A stretch of DNA of 64,000 nt from Mycolicibacterium chubuense (GCF_001044255.1 NZ_JYNX01000060.1:308352-372351); one strand, 5' to 3'. Positions 1 through 6,903 are shown, counted from the stretch's first letter. Numbers and translations are program-made. Notes: a model not told the origin generated them from the sequence alone.

Positions 1-400
1 TGCTCGGCGTTGATCAACCCCAGCTGTTGGGCGACCGCGGTGGCATGCAAGACCGGCGAGGGGGGCGCTTTGGCAAGGTTGTCGATGTGTGGCGCTGATC
101 GCAGGAAGTCGAGGATGATCGCGGCGTTTCGAATGACCATCGCGTCGTAGGCGGTCGCGACACCGACCAGATTGCGCTCGACGTCTCCGGAGAACTGCGG
201 CGCGGCTTCACCGAGAGCTTGTGCCTCCCGGCGAGTGCGGCCGCGAACAGGCTCGCTTTATCTCCGAAACGCCGGTACAGCGTGATCTCTCCGACGTTGG
301 CGCGCCGTGCGATTTTGACCGTCGTGGCGGCGTAACCGTGTTCCCGCCACACCGCGAGCACCGCATCCAAAATGCGGTCCGTGGGAATTGGGGCGGGCAA
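1..400 (-). pseudogene. TetR-family transcriptional regulator, frameshifted and cut by the window edge
   Basis: The first ~50 codons from a TTG start at 400 (AGGAGGA sits just upstream) encode a clear TetR DNA-binding domain: ILDAVLAVWREHGY, then a helix-turn-helix ending ITLYRRFGDKASLFAAALA. Around 226-234 the frame breaks. The downstream frame continues as a normal TetR C-terminal domain (EAQALGEAAPQFSGDVERN, later AAIILDFLRSAPHIDNLAK) and is still open at base 1. One missing base in the GCCGGGAGG region would restore the protein. TetR proteins are ligand-responsive repressors that usually control a divergent neighbour, and the divergent operator region is present. This is either a real frameshift mutation or a single-base sequence error. 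The family call is secure; the target is unknown. Confidence 0.8.
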
Positions 401-474
401 TCATTCCTCCTAGATCACTCGGGACGAATCGCACGAGAAGCCGGCGATACCGACTGTCGCACGTTAACGCCACC

Positions 475-518
475 TTGACAGCCAGGCCCATCAATACTGT
501 TGATAGTGATTACTAACA
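475..518 (+). promoter_or_regulatory. Rightward promoter with TetR-type operator
   Basis: A perfect TTGACA -35 hexamer lies at 475-480. About 18 bases downstream there is an imperfect dyad, GTTGATAGT-G-ATTACTAAC (499-517, six of nine positions symmetric). It falls where a -10 element would be, which is the normal position of a TetR operator between divergent genes. The binding protein is inferred to be the regulator encoded at 1-400. Confidence 0.45.
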
Positions 519-535
519 ATCGCCTGGAGGGCAGC

Positions 536-559
536 GTGGGATCAAACACTTACTGTTGA
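536..559 (+). other. Orphan gene start (seven codons, then stop)
   Basis: CTGGAGG at 524-530 is a good ribosome binding site for a GTG at 536, but the frame reads only seven codons before TGA at 557. The site sits exactly where the gene controlled by the adjacent TetR operator should begin. I infer that the original target gene was replaced, and that the junction with the accessory island lies at about 540-560. Confidence 0.4.
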
Positions 560-937
560 CGTACGCAACGGTTGGTCGGCTACGTAGCAGTCTCTTCGGG
601 AGAGTGGCGCTGAAAATGTCAGTGCCACATCGTATTTAAAGACGTTTTCTCGTCAGCTTTTCTCGGGTACCGCTAGCGCTGATCCTGCGAGGATCTAGTG
701 GCACACGTCCCGCACCATCAACGACACGCCCCTCAGTGCCGAAATCATCCAGTGCAAACGTCTCCGCCAAGGCCGGCATTGAAAGACTGCCTAACCAACG
801 ACGCTGGCCCGATGGCACCGATTGCGCGACGACGTTCTGACTGGCACGCCGAAAGCAGTGTCCGAAGTTCAGCGACCTCACGCGGCGCCGAAGAATCGGC
901 GTGCGCGACCGCCTCAACGACCTGATGCTTGCATCCA
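560..937. other. Stretch without a recognisable gene
   Basis: No frame here gives a protein-like product on either strand; the short open frames have unnatural compositions. I see no tRNA, integrase fragment or insertion-sequence end. It may be the upstream regulatory region of the toxin operon plus remnant DNA at the island border. Confidence 0.4.
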
Positions 938-957
938 ACTTTAGTATTTACTAAAGT
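938..957 (+). promoter_or_regulatory. Perfect palindrome, likely operator of the TA-chaperone operon
   Basis: ACTTTAGTA-TT-TACTAAAGT is a perfect 9-bp inverted repeat with a 2-bp spacer, ending 10 bases before the first ATG of the toxin. The left arm contains a -10-like TAGTAT. HTH antitoxins commonly repress their own operon by binding such a dyad over the promoter, so the antitoxin at 1461 is the natural candidate. Confidence 0.6.
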
Positions 958-967
958 CTTGGACAAG

Positions 968-1492
968 ATGATGCAGCGGCGGATGATAGTGAGGGGACAG
1001 TTCCATGAAGTCGGTTGCGCAGTGCGCGAGGACGGGGTTATACCCGCCGGCATGTTCTTGGACGCGCTGAAGAAGGGTGCTTGGAGCGCCCCAGATGAGT
1101 CCGTTCCGTTGGATGAGCAGATCAGCGATTACCACTGGTTTCTCCATGCGATCCGCCACTGGGCGAACACGGGTGAGCCGGTCTACCGAAGTGCGGTCAA
1201 TGCGCTTGACGACGGCGTGTGGGAGTTTCGCCATGGTGATAAACGGCTGACGTTTTTCGACACAGACGGCAACGGTGCATACGCCCCGAAGCTTCCGATC
1301 CGTTCTCACGCTGACAGCGAAGCACCCAACAGCCAGTATTGGCATATCCCCTATTTCGACCAACAGATCCGGCTCGGACACGCGTTCACCAAAGTCAGCC
1401 AGCGGACACTCGCGCAGGATCTTCTCGAGTCCCGTGACACGCGGAAGGAGGATCTCGCCCATGACCAACCGATCCGACCAGACCTTGATTGA
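968..1492 (+). CDS. HigB/RelE-like toxin of a toxin-antitoxin-chaperone module
   Basis: Predicted mRNA-cleaving toxin of the HigB/RelE (phage Gp49-like) superfamily. The C-terminal half carries the family pattern: LDDGVWEFRHGDKRLTFFDT resembles the beta-strand core, and IRLGHAFTKVSQRTLAQDL resembles the HGFxKKSQxTPxxEI segment. About 80 residues precede the core, so the protein (about 174 aa) is longer than typical HigB (~100-125 aa). The first ATG in frame (968) is chosen because it follows the operator; ATG at 971 and 983 and a TTG at 929 are alternatives, and none has a strong ribosome binding site. It overlaps the antitoxin gene by 32 bases. Toxin-first order, as here, is typical of higBA. 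Function is inferred from motifs and context. Confidence 0.65.
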   Translation: MMQRRMIVRGQFHEVGCAVREDGVIPAGMFLDALKKGAWSAPDESVPLDEQISDYHWFLHAIRHWANTGEPVYRSAVNALDDGVWEFRHGDKRLTFFDTDGNGAYAPKLPIRSHADSEAPNSQYWHIPYFDQQIRLGHAFTKVSQRTLAQDLLESRDTRKEDLAHDQPIRPDLD

Positions 1493-1874
1493 TGAGGAAA
1501 ACGCCACAGATGAAGGCGCCCAAGGGCTCGCCGCGGCCGACCTGGCTGGTCAAGTGATGCGTCTACTACAACAAGCACTCGACGCTTCCGAGATGGACCA
1601 GAAGGCCCTCGCCGACAAACTCGGCGTCACGCAGGGGCGCGTCTCACAGGTGATCAACGGCGACGGCAACATGAAGATCGCGGCAGTCGGTCGCTACTTG
1701 CGCGCCCTCGGCTACGAAACGCATCTCGTTGCCTCACCCCTCATCTCAGGCCTTCCGGCACTTCCCCTTGAGTCACGTCACCCGCCTGCCACTTCCTCCC
1801 AGTCAACAGTGACCGAGCAGCGCTATGTTGCACGTCTGCCGAAGCGTCGCCGAGTAGAGGCCAAGAATGCCTGA
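1461..1874 (+). CDS. HTH (XRE/HigA-type) antitoxin with chaperone-addiction-like tail
   Basis: 137 aa, ATG preceded by AAGGAGG. Residues ~30-85 form a lambda-repressor-type helix-turn-helix (MDQKALADKLGVTQGRVSQV, then VGRYLRALGYET). It should neutralise the upstream toxin and repress the operon. After the HTH there is a ~45-residue tail that is proline-rich and then basic, ending RYVARLPKRRRVEAKNA. In TAC systems such as M. tuberculosis HigB1-HigA1-Rv1957, a C-terminal chaperone-addiction segment makes the antitoxin unstable unless a SecB-like chaperone binds it. The next gene is SecB-like and overlaps this one by 8 bases, so the tail is the likely chaperone target. Confidence 0.75.
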   Translation: MTNRSDQTLIDEENATDEGAQGLAAADLAGQVMRLLQQALDASEMDQKALADKLGVTQGRVSQVINGDGNMKIAAVGRYLRALGYETHLVASPLISGLPALPLESRHPPATSSQSTVTEQRYVARLPKRRRVEAKNA

Positions 1875-2853
1875 AGAAATCGAAACGGCAGAACAGCTCG
1901 TCGCCCTCGCAGTCCTCGGCGAGATTGTTATTCACGAGATGTCCGCCATCCGGATGACTAGACCGGACCCGGCTGGGATCAACCTGCCGCCGGAGGAGCT
2001 ACACGCGCCAGACTCAGCCGACGACGATGCGGCGCTGAGCTTCTCTGCTCGCTTGGACGACACCCAACTCGCGGTGCGATCCCGAGTGGAAACCAGTAAT
2101 GCCTACGGGAGTTTCATGGTCGACGGTGAAGCAGTTTTCGACCTGCCGGTGCCGGTCTCTAAACGGCACTCAGACATCGTGTTTCAGTTCGTTGAACAGG
2201 TCGGCGCCCCGGTCGTGTTCCCGTACATCAGATCGACAGTGGCCGCACTCGCCGCTCAGCTGTCGGTGCCCGCGTCGCCGCTCCCCATACTTCGCGCTGG
2301 CGACGTCATCCTCACGCATGACGACGAACCGGCGATCGAGGATGAGCCCTCCGAGTTCTTCATGCATGGCACCCTGCTAGGAACCACGGGAGACGGCGGC
2401 CAAGAGCAAATTGGCGAGTTCTTCCTCGATAAGGAAACCGGGATGCTCGCCCGCATCGGCGGAGAAGGACAGACCCCCGACGCCGACGAACTCCTCGATC
2501 TCATTGCCGGGTTTCCGCGCCCGGAGGAGGTGACCGCGGAGTGGATCGTGCGCAACCACGGCGATGCGGGTATCCGCCAATCCCTCGAGGCTCTACGCCA
2601 AGCCAACGGAGACGCCGTCACGGACCAGATGCTGGCCGAGGTAGACGAGGCAGTCGCGCACATTGAGGCAGAGGAGGCCTTCGCGTCACTGCAGATCGCG
2701 ATCGCGAATCTCGATGCCGTCATCGCATCAGTGCGAAGCAATTACACCGCTGCGGAAGCTGTCGAGGGCGAAGCCGACAGTTCGTCATTGCTCGATGCCG
2801 CCAAACATGTACGCGACAGCTGGGTTCGTGTGCAAAACGCGTTGTCCGATTAG
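1867..2853 (+). CDS. SecB-like chaperone (TAC component) with long C-terminal extension
   Basis: 328 aa. Residues ~10-148 look SecB-like: an N-terminal helix/strand (VLGEIVIHEMSAIRM), the core strands LAVRSRVETSNAYGSF and GEAVFDLPVPV, and the SecB hallmark FPYIRSTVAALAAQLSVP (SecB consensus LFPYAREXI...GFPPLXL). This matches the chaperone of TAC modules, which protects the antitoxin from proteolysis and lets toxin activity be coupled to protein export or infection. Ordinary SecB is ~150-180 aa. Here residues ~150-328 are an extra region: a short domain around MHGTLLGTTGD...GEFFLDKETGMLARIG, then a helical, acidic C-terminus. I do not recognise that extension. It overlaps the antitoxin gene by 8 bases, indicating a coupled operon. 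Confidence 0.72.
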   Translation: MPEEIETAEQLVALAVLGEIVIHEMSAIRMTRPDPAGINLPPEELHAPDSADDDAALSFSARLDDTQLAVRSRVETSNAYGSFMVDGEAVFDLPVPVSKRHSDIVFQFVEQVGAPVVFPYIRSTVAALAAQLSVPASPLPILRAGDVILTHDDEPAIEDEPSEFFMHGTLLGTTGDGGQEQIGEFFLDKETGMLARIGGEGQTPDADELLDLIAGFPRPEEVTAEWIVRNHGDAGIRQSLEALRQANGDAVTDQMLAEVDEAVAHIEAEEAFASLQIAIANLDAVIASVRSNYTAAEAVEGEADSSSLLDAAKHVRDSWVRVQNALSD

Positions 2854-2894
2854 CCGAGCTGCGCAACCAGATACCAATTCCAAAGAGGACTACC

Positions 2895-3317
2895 TTGAAC
2901 AATACTGACTCGCTATCGACCTCGCTCACAGCGGCCTTGTCCGCCGTCGGCGTTCCGGTCGCCAATCATGACTTCATTCGTGAGTTCACCACCGCCGTCG
3001 GCATCGCCGAGTATCTCTACATAAACCAGCCTGGCAAGCCGTACGTCATCGCAACAAGACGGGACGGTGGGCTGCCGCTCCACATCTACTACGGAGCAAC
3101 GAACGGCTTCTCTTCGGAAGAAGAAGTTATCCGGATGGCGGGACCCGCCGCTGATCGCCGAGAAAGCGGATCCCGCAGGGGAACTTGGTGCGTCGAACAC
3201 CCAGTAAATCGAAGCCGTCCCCCCGGCCCGCGTTCCAAGGATGTACGACGCGAGGGAGCCTTTTGCGCATGCGGCATTCAGCGATCAGTGACCGGAGTGT
3301 GCCCGAGCTGCGACTAA
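2895..3317 (+). CDS. Small zinc-ribbon protein of unknown function
   Basis: 140 aa, TTG start behind AAGAGGA. The N-terminal half (HDFIREFTTAVGIAEYLYIN, then IYYGATNGFSSEEEV) looks like a compact folded domain. The C-terminus, FCACGIQRSVTGVCPSCD, has two CxC/CxxC-type cysteine pairs, a pattern seen in small actinobacterial zinc-ribbon proteins. The middle section is arginine- and glycine-rich and less convincing, but the terminal cysteine motif in the same frame argues that the gene is intact. It lies 41 bases after the SecB-like gene and before the EEP enzyme, so it probably belongs to the same island operon. I do not know its function; nucleic-acid or partner binding is a guess. Confidence 0.55.
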   Translation: MNNTDSLSTSLTAALSAVGVPVANHDFIREFTTAVGIAEYLYINQPGKPYVIATRRDGGLPLHIYYGATNGFSSEEEVIRMAGPAADRRESGSRRGTWCVEHPVNRSRPPGPRSKDVRREGAFCACGIQRSVTGVCPSCD

Positions 3318-3381
3318 CCCCTGGGCATCACGCTGACCATCAGCTTGCTGGAGCACTGGACCAGGCGATAGGAGAAACGTA

Positions 3382-4083
3382 ATCAACAACCGGATAGCGA
3401 CTCTCAACATTCGCCATGGCGGAACCCGATCCGCGGAAGCTCTCGCGACTCGACTTCTCGGGTACGACGCCGACCTCCTTGTGATCACCGAGTTCCGCAC
3501 CAGCGACGCCGGCATGCGGCTGATCGGCCGTCTAAAGGCTGAGGGCTATATCACCACACATCCGAGCACCGAGCCCAATCAGAATACCGTCCTCATCGCA
3601 TCTCTACACGCCATCAACCAGCCGAATTCCCCTCTTGGAGAAGGGATCGACACGCGACATCTGTTGTGCGCAGACGTCAACGGGCTGCTGGTGTGCGGTG
3701 TCTACATGCCTCAGAAGACCGCCAAGCTCCCCTACTGGGAAACGCTGATCGCTCAGGCCCGCATCAGCGGGATCGACCTGTTGATTGGTGACTTCAACAC
3801 TGGCAACAACGATCTCGATAAGGACTTGAAGGGATCCAAGTTCATCGGTCCGGAAATGCCTGGGCGACTCATAGACTCGGGGTACACCGACCTGTGGAGA
3901 TCGCTACATCCTGGACAACGTGAGTACTCGTGGTACAGCTGCCCCGGCAACAATGGCTTTCGTCTGGACTACATCTTTGCCGCCCCCGAGCTCACGCGGC
4001 AGGCGATCACGTGCGAGTTCGACCACGCTCCAAGGCTCGCTGGAGAGACCGATCACTCCGCGCTGGTGGCGTCACTGGGCTGA
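3382..4083 (+). CDS. Endonuclease/exonuclease/phosphatase (EEP) family enzyme, non-canonical start
   Basis: About 233 aa with all EEP superfamily motifs in order: RIATLNIRHGG (metal-binding Asn), LLVITEFR (catalytic Glu), VCGVYMP, LLIGDFNTG (Asp and Asn), RLDYIFA, and TDHSALVA (general-base His). Such enzymes are Mg-dependent nucleases or phosphodiesterases; the substrate is unknown. The conserved N-terminus has no ATG, GTG or TTG in frame after the stop at 3334. AGGAG at 3370-3374 is correctly spaced for an ATC codon at 3382 (reading INNRIATLNI). The first canonical start, GTG at 3481, would delete motif I. Either ATC is used, the start codon has mutated, or the gene is inactive. Confidence 0.7.
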   Translation: MNNRIATLNIRHGGTRSAEALATRLLGYDADLLVITEFRTSDAGMRLIGRLKAEGYITTHPSTEPNQNTVLIASLHAINQPNSPLGEGIDTRHLLCADVNGLLVCGVYMPQKTAKLPYWETLIAQARISGIDLLIGDFNTGNNDLDKDLKGSKFIGPEMPGRLIDSGYTDLWRSLHPGQREYSWYSCPGNNGFRLDYIFAAPELTRQAITCEFDHAPRLAGETDHSALVASLG

Positions 4084-4222
4084 CCCTGAACTAGGGCGGA
4101 CCAAGACTACGGACAGGATCGTCGGACATCCCGAATCTGTCTCAGACTTCGTGACCAATTGGGCATTCGGTGGTCGTTTCAGATGGGATTTGGTCATGAA
4201 GTATGAGAAGTCACAACGGCTT

Positions 4223-6436
4223 CTACTGCTTGGCCATGTTGGCGAACCGCGACAGATGCAGCTGATGCGCCACGGTCACCGTGCGCGTCGGGCCGGCACG
4301 GTGCTTCGCGACGATCAGGTCCGCCTCCCCGCCACGCGGGTCGTCGCTTTCGAAGGCGTCCGGGCGGTGCAGCAGCACCACCATGTCGGCGTCCTGCTCG
4401 ATCGATCCCGACTCGCGAAGGTCCGACAGCTGCGGCTTCTTGTCGGTGCGCTGCTCGGGCCCACGGTTCAGCTGGCTCATCGCCACCACCGGGACCTCGA
4501 GCTCTTTCGCCAAAAGCTTGATCTGACGCGAGAATTCGGACACTTCCTGCTGACGTGACTCCACCTTCTTGCCCGATGTCATCAGCTGCAGGTAGTCGAT
4601 CACGACGAGACGCAGGTCCGCCTTCTGCTTCAGCCGCCTCGCCTTGGCCCGGATCTCCATCATCGTCAGGTTCGGTGAGTCGTCGATGTAGAGCGGCGCC
4701 TCGCTGATCTCACTCATCCGCCGCGCCAGCCGCGTCCAGTCGTCGTCGCTCATCCGGCCCGACCGCATGTCGGCGAGCTTGATCCTCGCCTCGGCCGAGA
4801 GCAGGCGCATGACGATCTCGGTCTTACTCATCTCCAGCGAGAACACGATGCTCGGCAGGTGGTGCTTGATCGAGCACGACCGCATGAAATCGAGTCCCAG
4901 AGTCGAGTTGTGCGTGGGGATCATCGATCGGCTGGCCAGGTACATGTGGCTGGCGTTGTCGACCTCGACGCATCGGACCGGAACACTCGGGATGGGTCGG
5001 ACGTCGACGATGAACCGGGACGCGGAGCCGACCGAGCGACGCTCCTTGTGCAGCAGGTCTTTTCGATGCAGCCGGAATACGCTGTCGGCCGCGATGAACG
5101 CGATGCCGCCGGTCGCCTCGGCCTCGCACCGGTAACCGAGCGACACCACGAGTTCTGCAACGTCCTCAGTGAACCCCTCGTCGGCGACACCGAGCAGCAC
5201 CGATCCGTCCTCCGCCACGGTCCCGCGGGCGTCGAGGAGGCCGGCGAGCAGGGAGCGTCGCTGCGCCTCCGAGGCACGCAGGTACTCGACCGGGATGCGC
5301 GTGCCGGCGCGCGCGTCGGACGTACTGGACCCCTCCCCCTCGATCCGCATCAGGATCTCCGGGTCGGTGGTCGCCGGGTCGCCCAACAAGGCACCCAACG
5401 TGTACGGCGGTACCGGAAGTTCGGCGTCCGCAGTCTGCACCGCGGCCGCATTCGTCACCGAGTGGACGAACCCGGTCGACAACGTCTCGGCGATCTCCCG
5501 AGTGGTGCGGATCGCGCCGGAAGCAAGCCACTGGTGCTCGGCGTCGGCGACGATCACTGTGCCGTCGGAGAACTCGACCTCGAAGCAGGGTCGCCCCTCC
5601 ATCACGGCCGTCGCGGCGACGACCCGCGTCGGTAACCCGTCGGGCCCGATCAGCTCGTCACCGACGGCGACCTGGGCCATCGTCGTCCACCCGGTCGGCG
5701 TCGGCAGCGGCGTGTCCAGCGACAGCGCCTTCCCCATACCGGGACGCGCCGCCACGACGATCATCTGACCCGGGTGCAGACCGTTGGTCAGCTCGTCGAG
5801 TTCGGTGAAGCCGGTCGGCACACCCTTCGAGATGCCGCCCTGCGACGCGATCGCATCGATCTCGTCCATCGTCGGCTGCAGCAGCTCTTCGAGCGGCACG
5901 AAGTCCTCGGTGGCCCGTCGCTCGGTGACGTCGTAGATCTCGGCCTGCGCCCGGTCCACGATCTCGTTGACGTCCGCGCCCTCGGCGCCGGCGTAGCCGT
6001 ACTGCACCACCCGGGTGCCCGCCTCCACCAGACGGCGCAGCAGCGCCTTCTCCGAGACGATCTCGGCGTAGAACCCGGCATTGGCGGCCGTCGGTACCGT
6101 CGAGATCAGCGTGTGCAGATACGGCGCCCCACCGACCCGGCGCAACAACCCCTTGCGGTCGAGCTCCGCGGCCACCGTGACCGCGTCAGCGGGCTCTCCG
6201 CGGCCGTACAGATCCAGTACCGCGTCGTAGACGAGTTGGTTGGCGGGCTTGTAGAAATCCCCGGGGCGCAGCCGCTCCAGCACGTCGGCGATGGCGTCCT
6301 TGCTGAGCAGCATGCCGCCCAGCACCGCCTGCTCGGCCGCGAGATCCTGGGGTGGCTGCCGGCCGAACTCCTCGTTGGGAGGAGGCTCCATGGACGTGTG
6401 GTCTCCGGACCGGCCCAAGTCATCGACGACAGCCAC
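4223..6436 (-). CDS. dnaB: Replicative DNA helicase DnaB with intein
   Basis: Hexameric 5'-3' fork helicase. The exteins match mycobacterial DnaB closely: the N-terminal domain (QDLAAEQAVLGGMLLSKDAI), then the RecA-like motor whose Walker A, GMGK-S, is split by an intein. Motor motifs after the intein include SLEMSKTEIVMRLLSAEA, LRLVVIDYLQLM and SQLNRGPEQR. I chose GTG at 6436 (reading AVVDDLG, like the M. tuberculosis protein), with GAGGAGG about 10 bases upstream; GTG 6448 is too close to that site. A second known mycobacterial insertion point, after RESG, is empty. Rv0058 orthologue. A cluster of TGTGGAT motifs lies upstream. Confidence 0.96.
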   Translation of the reverse strand: MAVVDDLGRSGDHTSMEPPPNEEFGRQPPQDLAAEQAVLGGMLLSKDAIADVLERLRPGDFYKPANQLVYDAVLDLYGRGEPADAVTVAAELDRKGLLRRVGGAPYLHTLISTVPTAANAGFYAEIVSEKALLRRLVEAGTRVVQYGYAGAEGADVNEIVDRAQAEIYDVTERRATEDFVPLEELLQPTMDEIDAIASQGGISKGVPTGFTELDELTNGLHPGQMIVVAARPGMGKALSLDTPLPTPTGWTTMAQVAVGDELIGPDGLPTRVVAATAVMEGRPCFEVEFSDGTVIVADAEHQWLASGAIRTTREIAETLSTGFVHSVTNAAAVQTADAELPVPPYTLGALLGDPATTDPEILMRIEGEGSSTSDARAGTRIPVEYLRASEAQRRSLLAGLLDARGTVAEDGSVLLGVADEGFTEDVAELVVSLGYRCEAEATGGIAFIAADSVFRLHRKDLLHKERRSVGSASRFIVDVRPIPSVPVRCVEVDNASHMYLASRSMIPTHNSTLGLDFMRSCSIKHHLPSIVFSLEMSKTEIVMRLLSAEARIKLADMRSGRMSDDDWTRLARRMSEISEAPLYIDDSPNLTMMEIRAKARRLKQKADLRLVVIDYLQLMTSGKKVESRQQEVSEFSRQIKLLAKELEVPVVAMSQLNRGPEQRTDKKPQLSDLRESGSIEQDADMVVLLHRPDAFESDDPRGGEADLIVAKHRAGPTRTVTVAHQLHLSRFANMAKQ
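4907..5728 (-). other. DnaB intein (Ala1, WCT class-3 type, endonuclease remnant)
   Basis: A 274-residue in-frame insertion between GMGK and STLGLDFMR, residues 241-514 counted from GTG 6448. It starts with Ala instead of Cys/Ser and ends MIPTHN before Ser+1. It has the class 3 signature: Trp in block B (AEHQW), Cys in block F (VPVRCVEV) and Thr in block G (IPTHN). In class 3 inteins the block F Cys makes the first attack. The endonuclease blocks are reduced: LGALLGDP, and LAGLLDARG, where Arg replaces the catalytic Asp of LAGLIDADG. Splicing therefore looks possible while homing activity is probably lost. The same site carries the M. smegmatis DnaB intein. Confidence 0.9.
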
Positions 6437-6605
6437 GCGGTGCCTCACCCCTCCTCAATCGACCTCGAACGCACGTTCGACATGCGTCCTGCTGCGACTG
6501 TAAGTCCGGGATCCGACAAACCCCCGTCGGCACCCGCAACTGCGTCCGCGACGGCCAACGCTAGACGTTGCTGAGCCGGACGCAACCACCGCTTGTTGAC
6601 AGACC

Positions 6606-6734
6606 TGTGGATGGCGTGTGGATAGGTCTGGTGAGCCATGTTGAGGGGTTGGGGAGAACCTGTGGATCAACACTGTCATCCGCCCTGTTTCCGCAGATGG
6701 ACGCACGATAGACCGAGGTGAGATCTGTGGATGG
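6606..6734. promoter_or_regulatory. Cluster of DnaA-box-like TGTGGAT motifs upstream of dnaB
   Basis: In the gap between dnaB and rplI (6449-6919) the 7-mer TGTGGAT occurs four times in one orientation: 6606, 6617, 6661 and 6726. Its complement ATCCACA is the core of the DnaA box (TTATCCACA). The ninth-base positions deviate from consensus, so these would be moderate or weak sites. Otherwise the gap holds the dnaB promoter region and the rplI terminator. Confidence 0.45.
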
Positions 6735-6867
6735 GAAATTCGTCGGCGTGTCGTCGCCGGTTTCCTTCTCGGGCGTGTTGTGTTTCGCTTCGGGGCCGGG
6801 CAGGTTAACACCCGGTTATGTTCGCTGGGAAGGATTCGCCCCAAAGAGTTCGCCATACGTACAGCAA

Positions 6868-6903
6868 CGGCCGGGTGAAGACCTCGCGGTCTCCACCCGG
6901 CCG
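6868..6903 (-). terminator. Hairpin downstream of rplI
   Basis: CGGCCGGGTGAAGACC, loop TCGC, GGTCTCCACCCGGCCG: a 16-bp stem with one mismatch, starting 17 bases after the rplI stop codon. No T-tract follows, as is common for mycobacterial intrinsic terminators. It could also serve convergent transcription. Confidence 0.7.

Noticed and set aside
560-937. Short open frames on both strands in the island's left flank
   Set aside because: Unnatural composition, no ribosome binding sites and no recognisable domain.
3481-4083. EEP gene starting at GTG 3481
   Set aside because: This start removes the conserved TLNI motif; the coding signal clearly begins upstream near 3382.
4223-4906. Second intein at the RESG site of DnaB
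   Set aside because: The sequence there reads straight through as DLRESGSIEQDADMVV, so no insertion is present.
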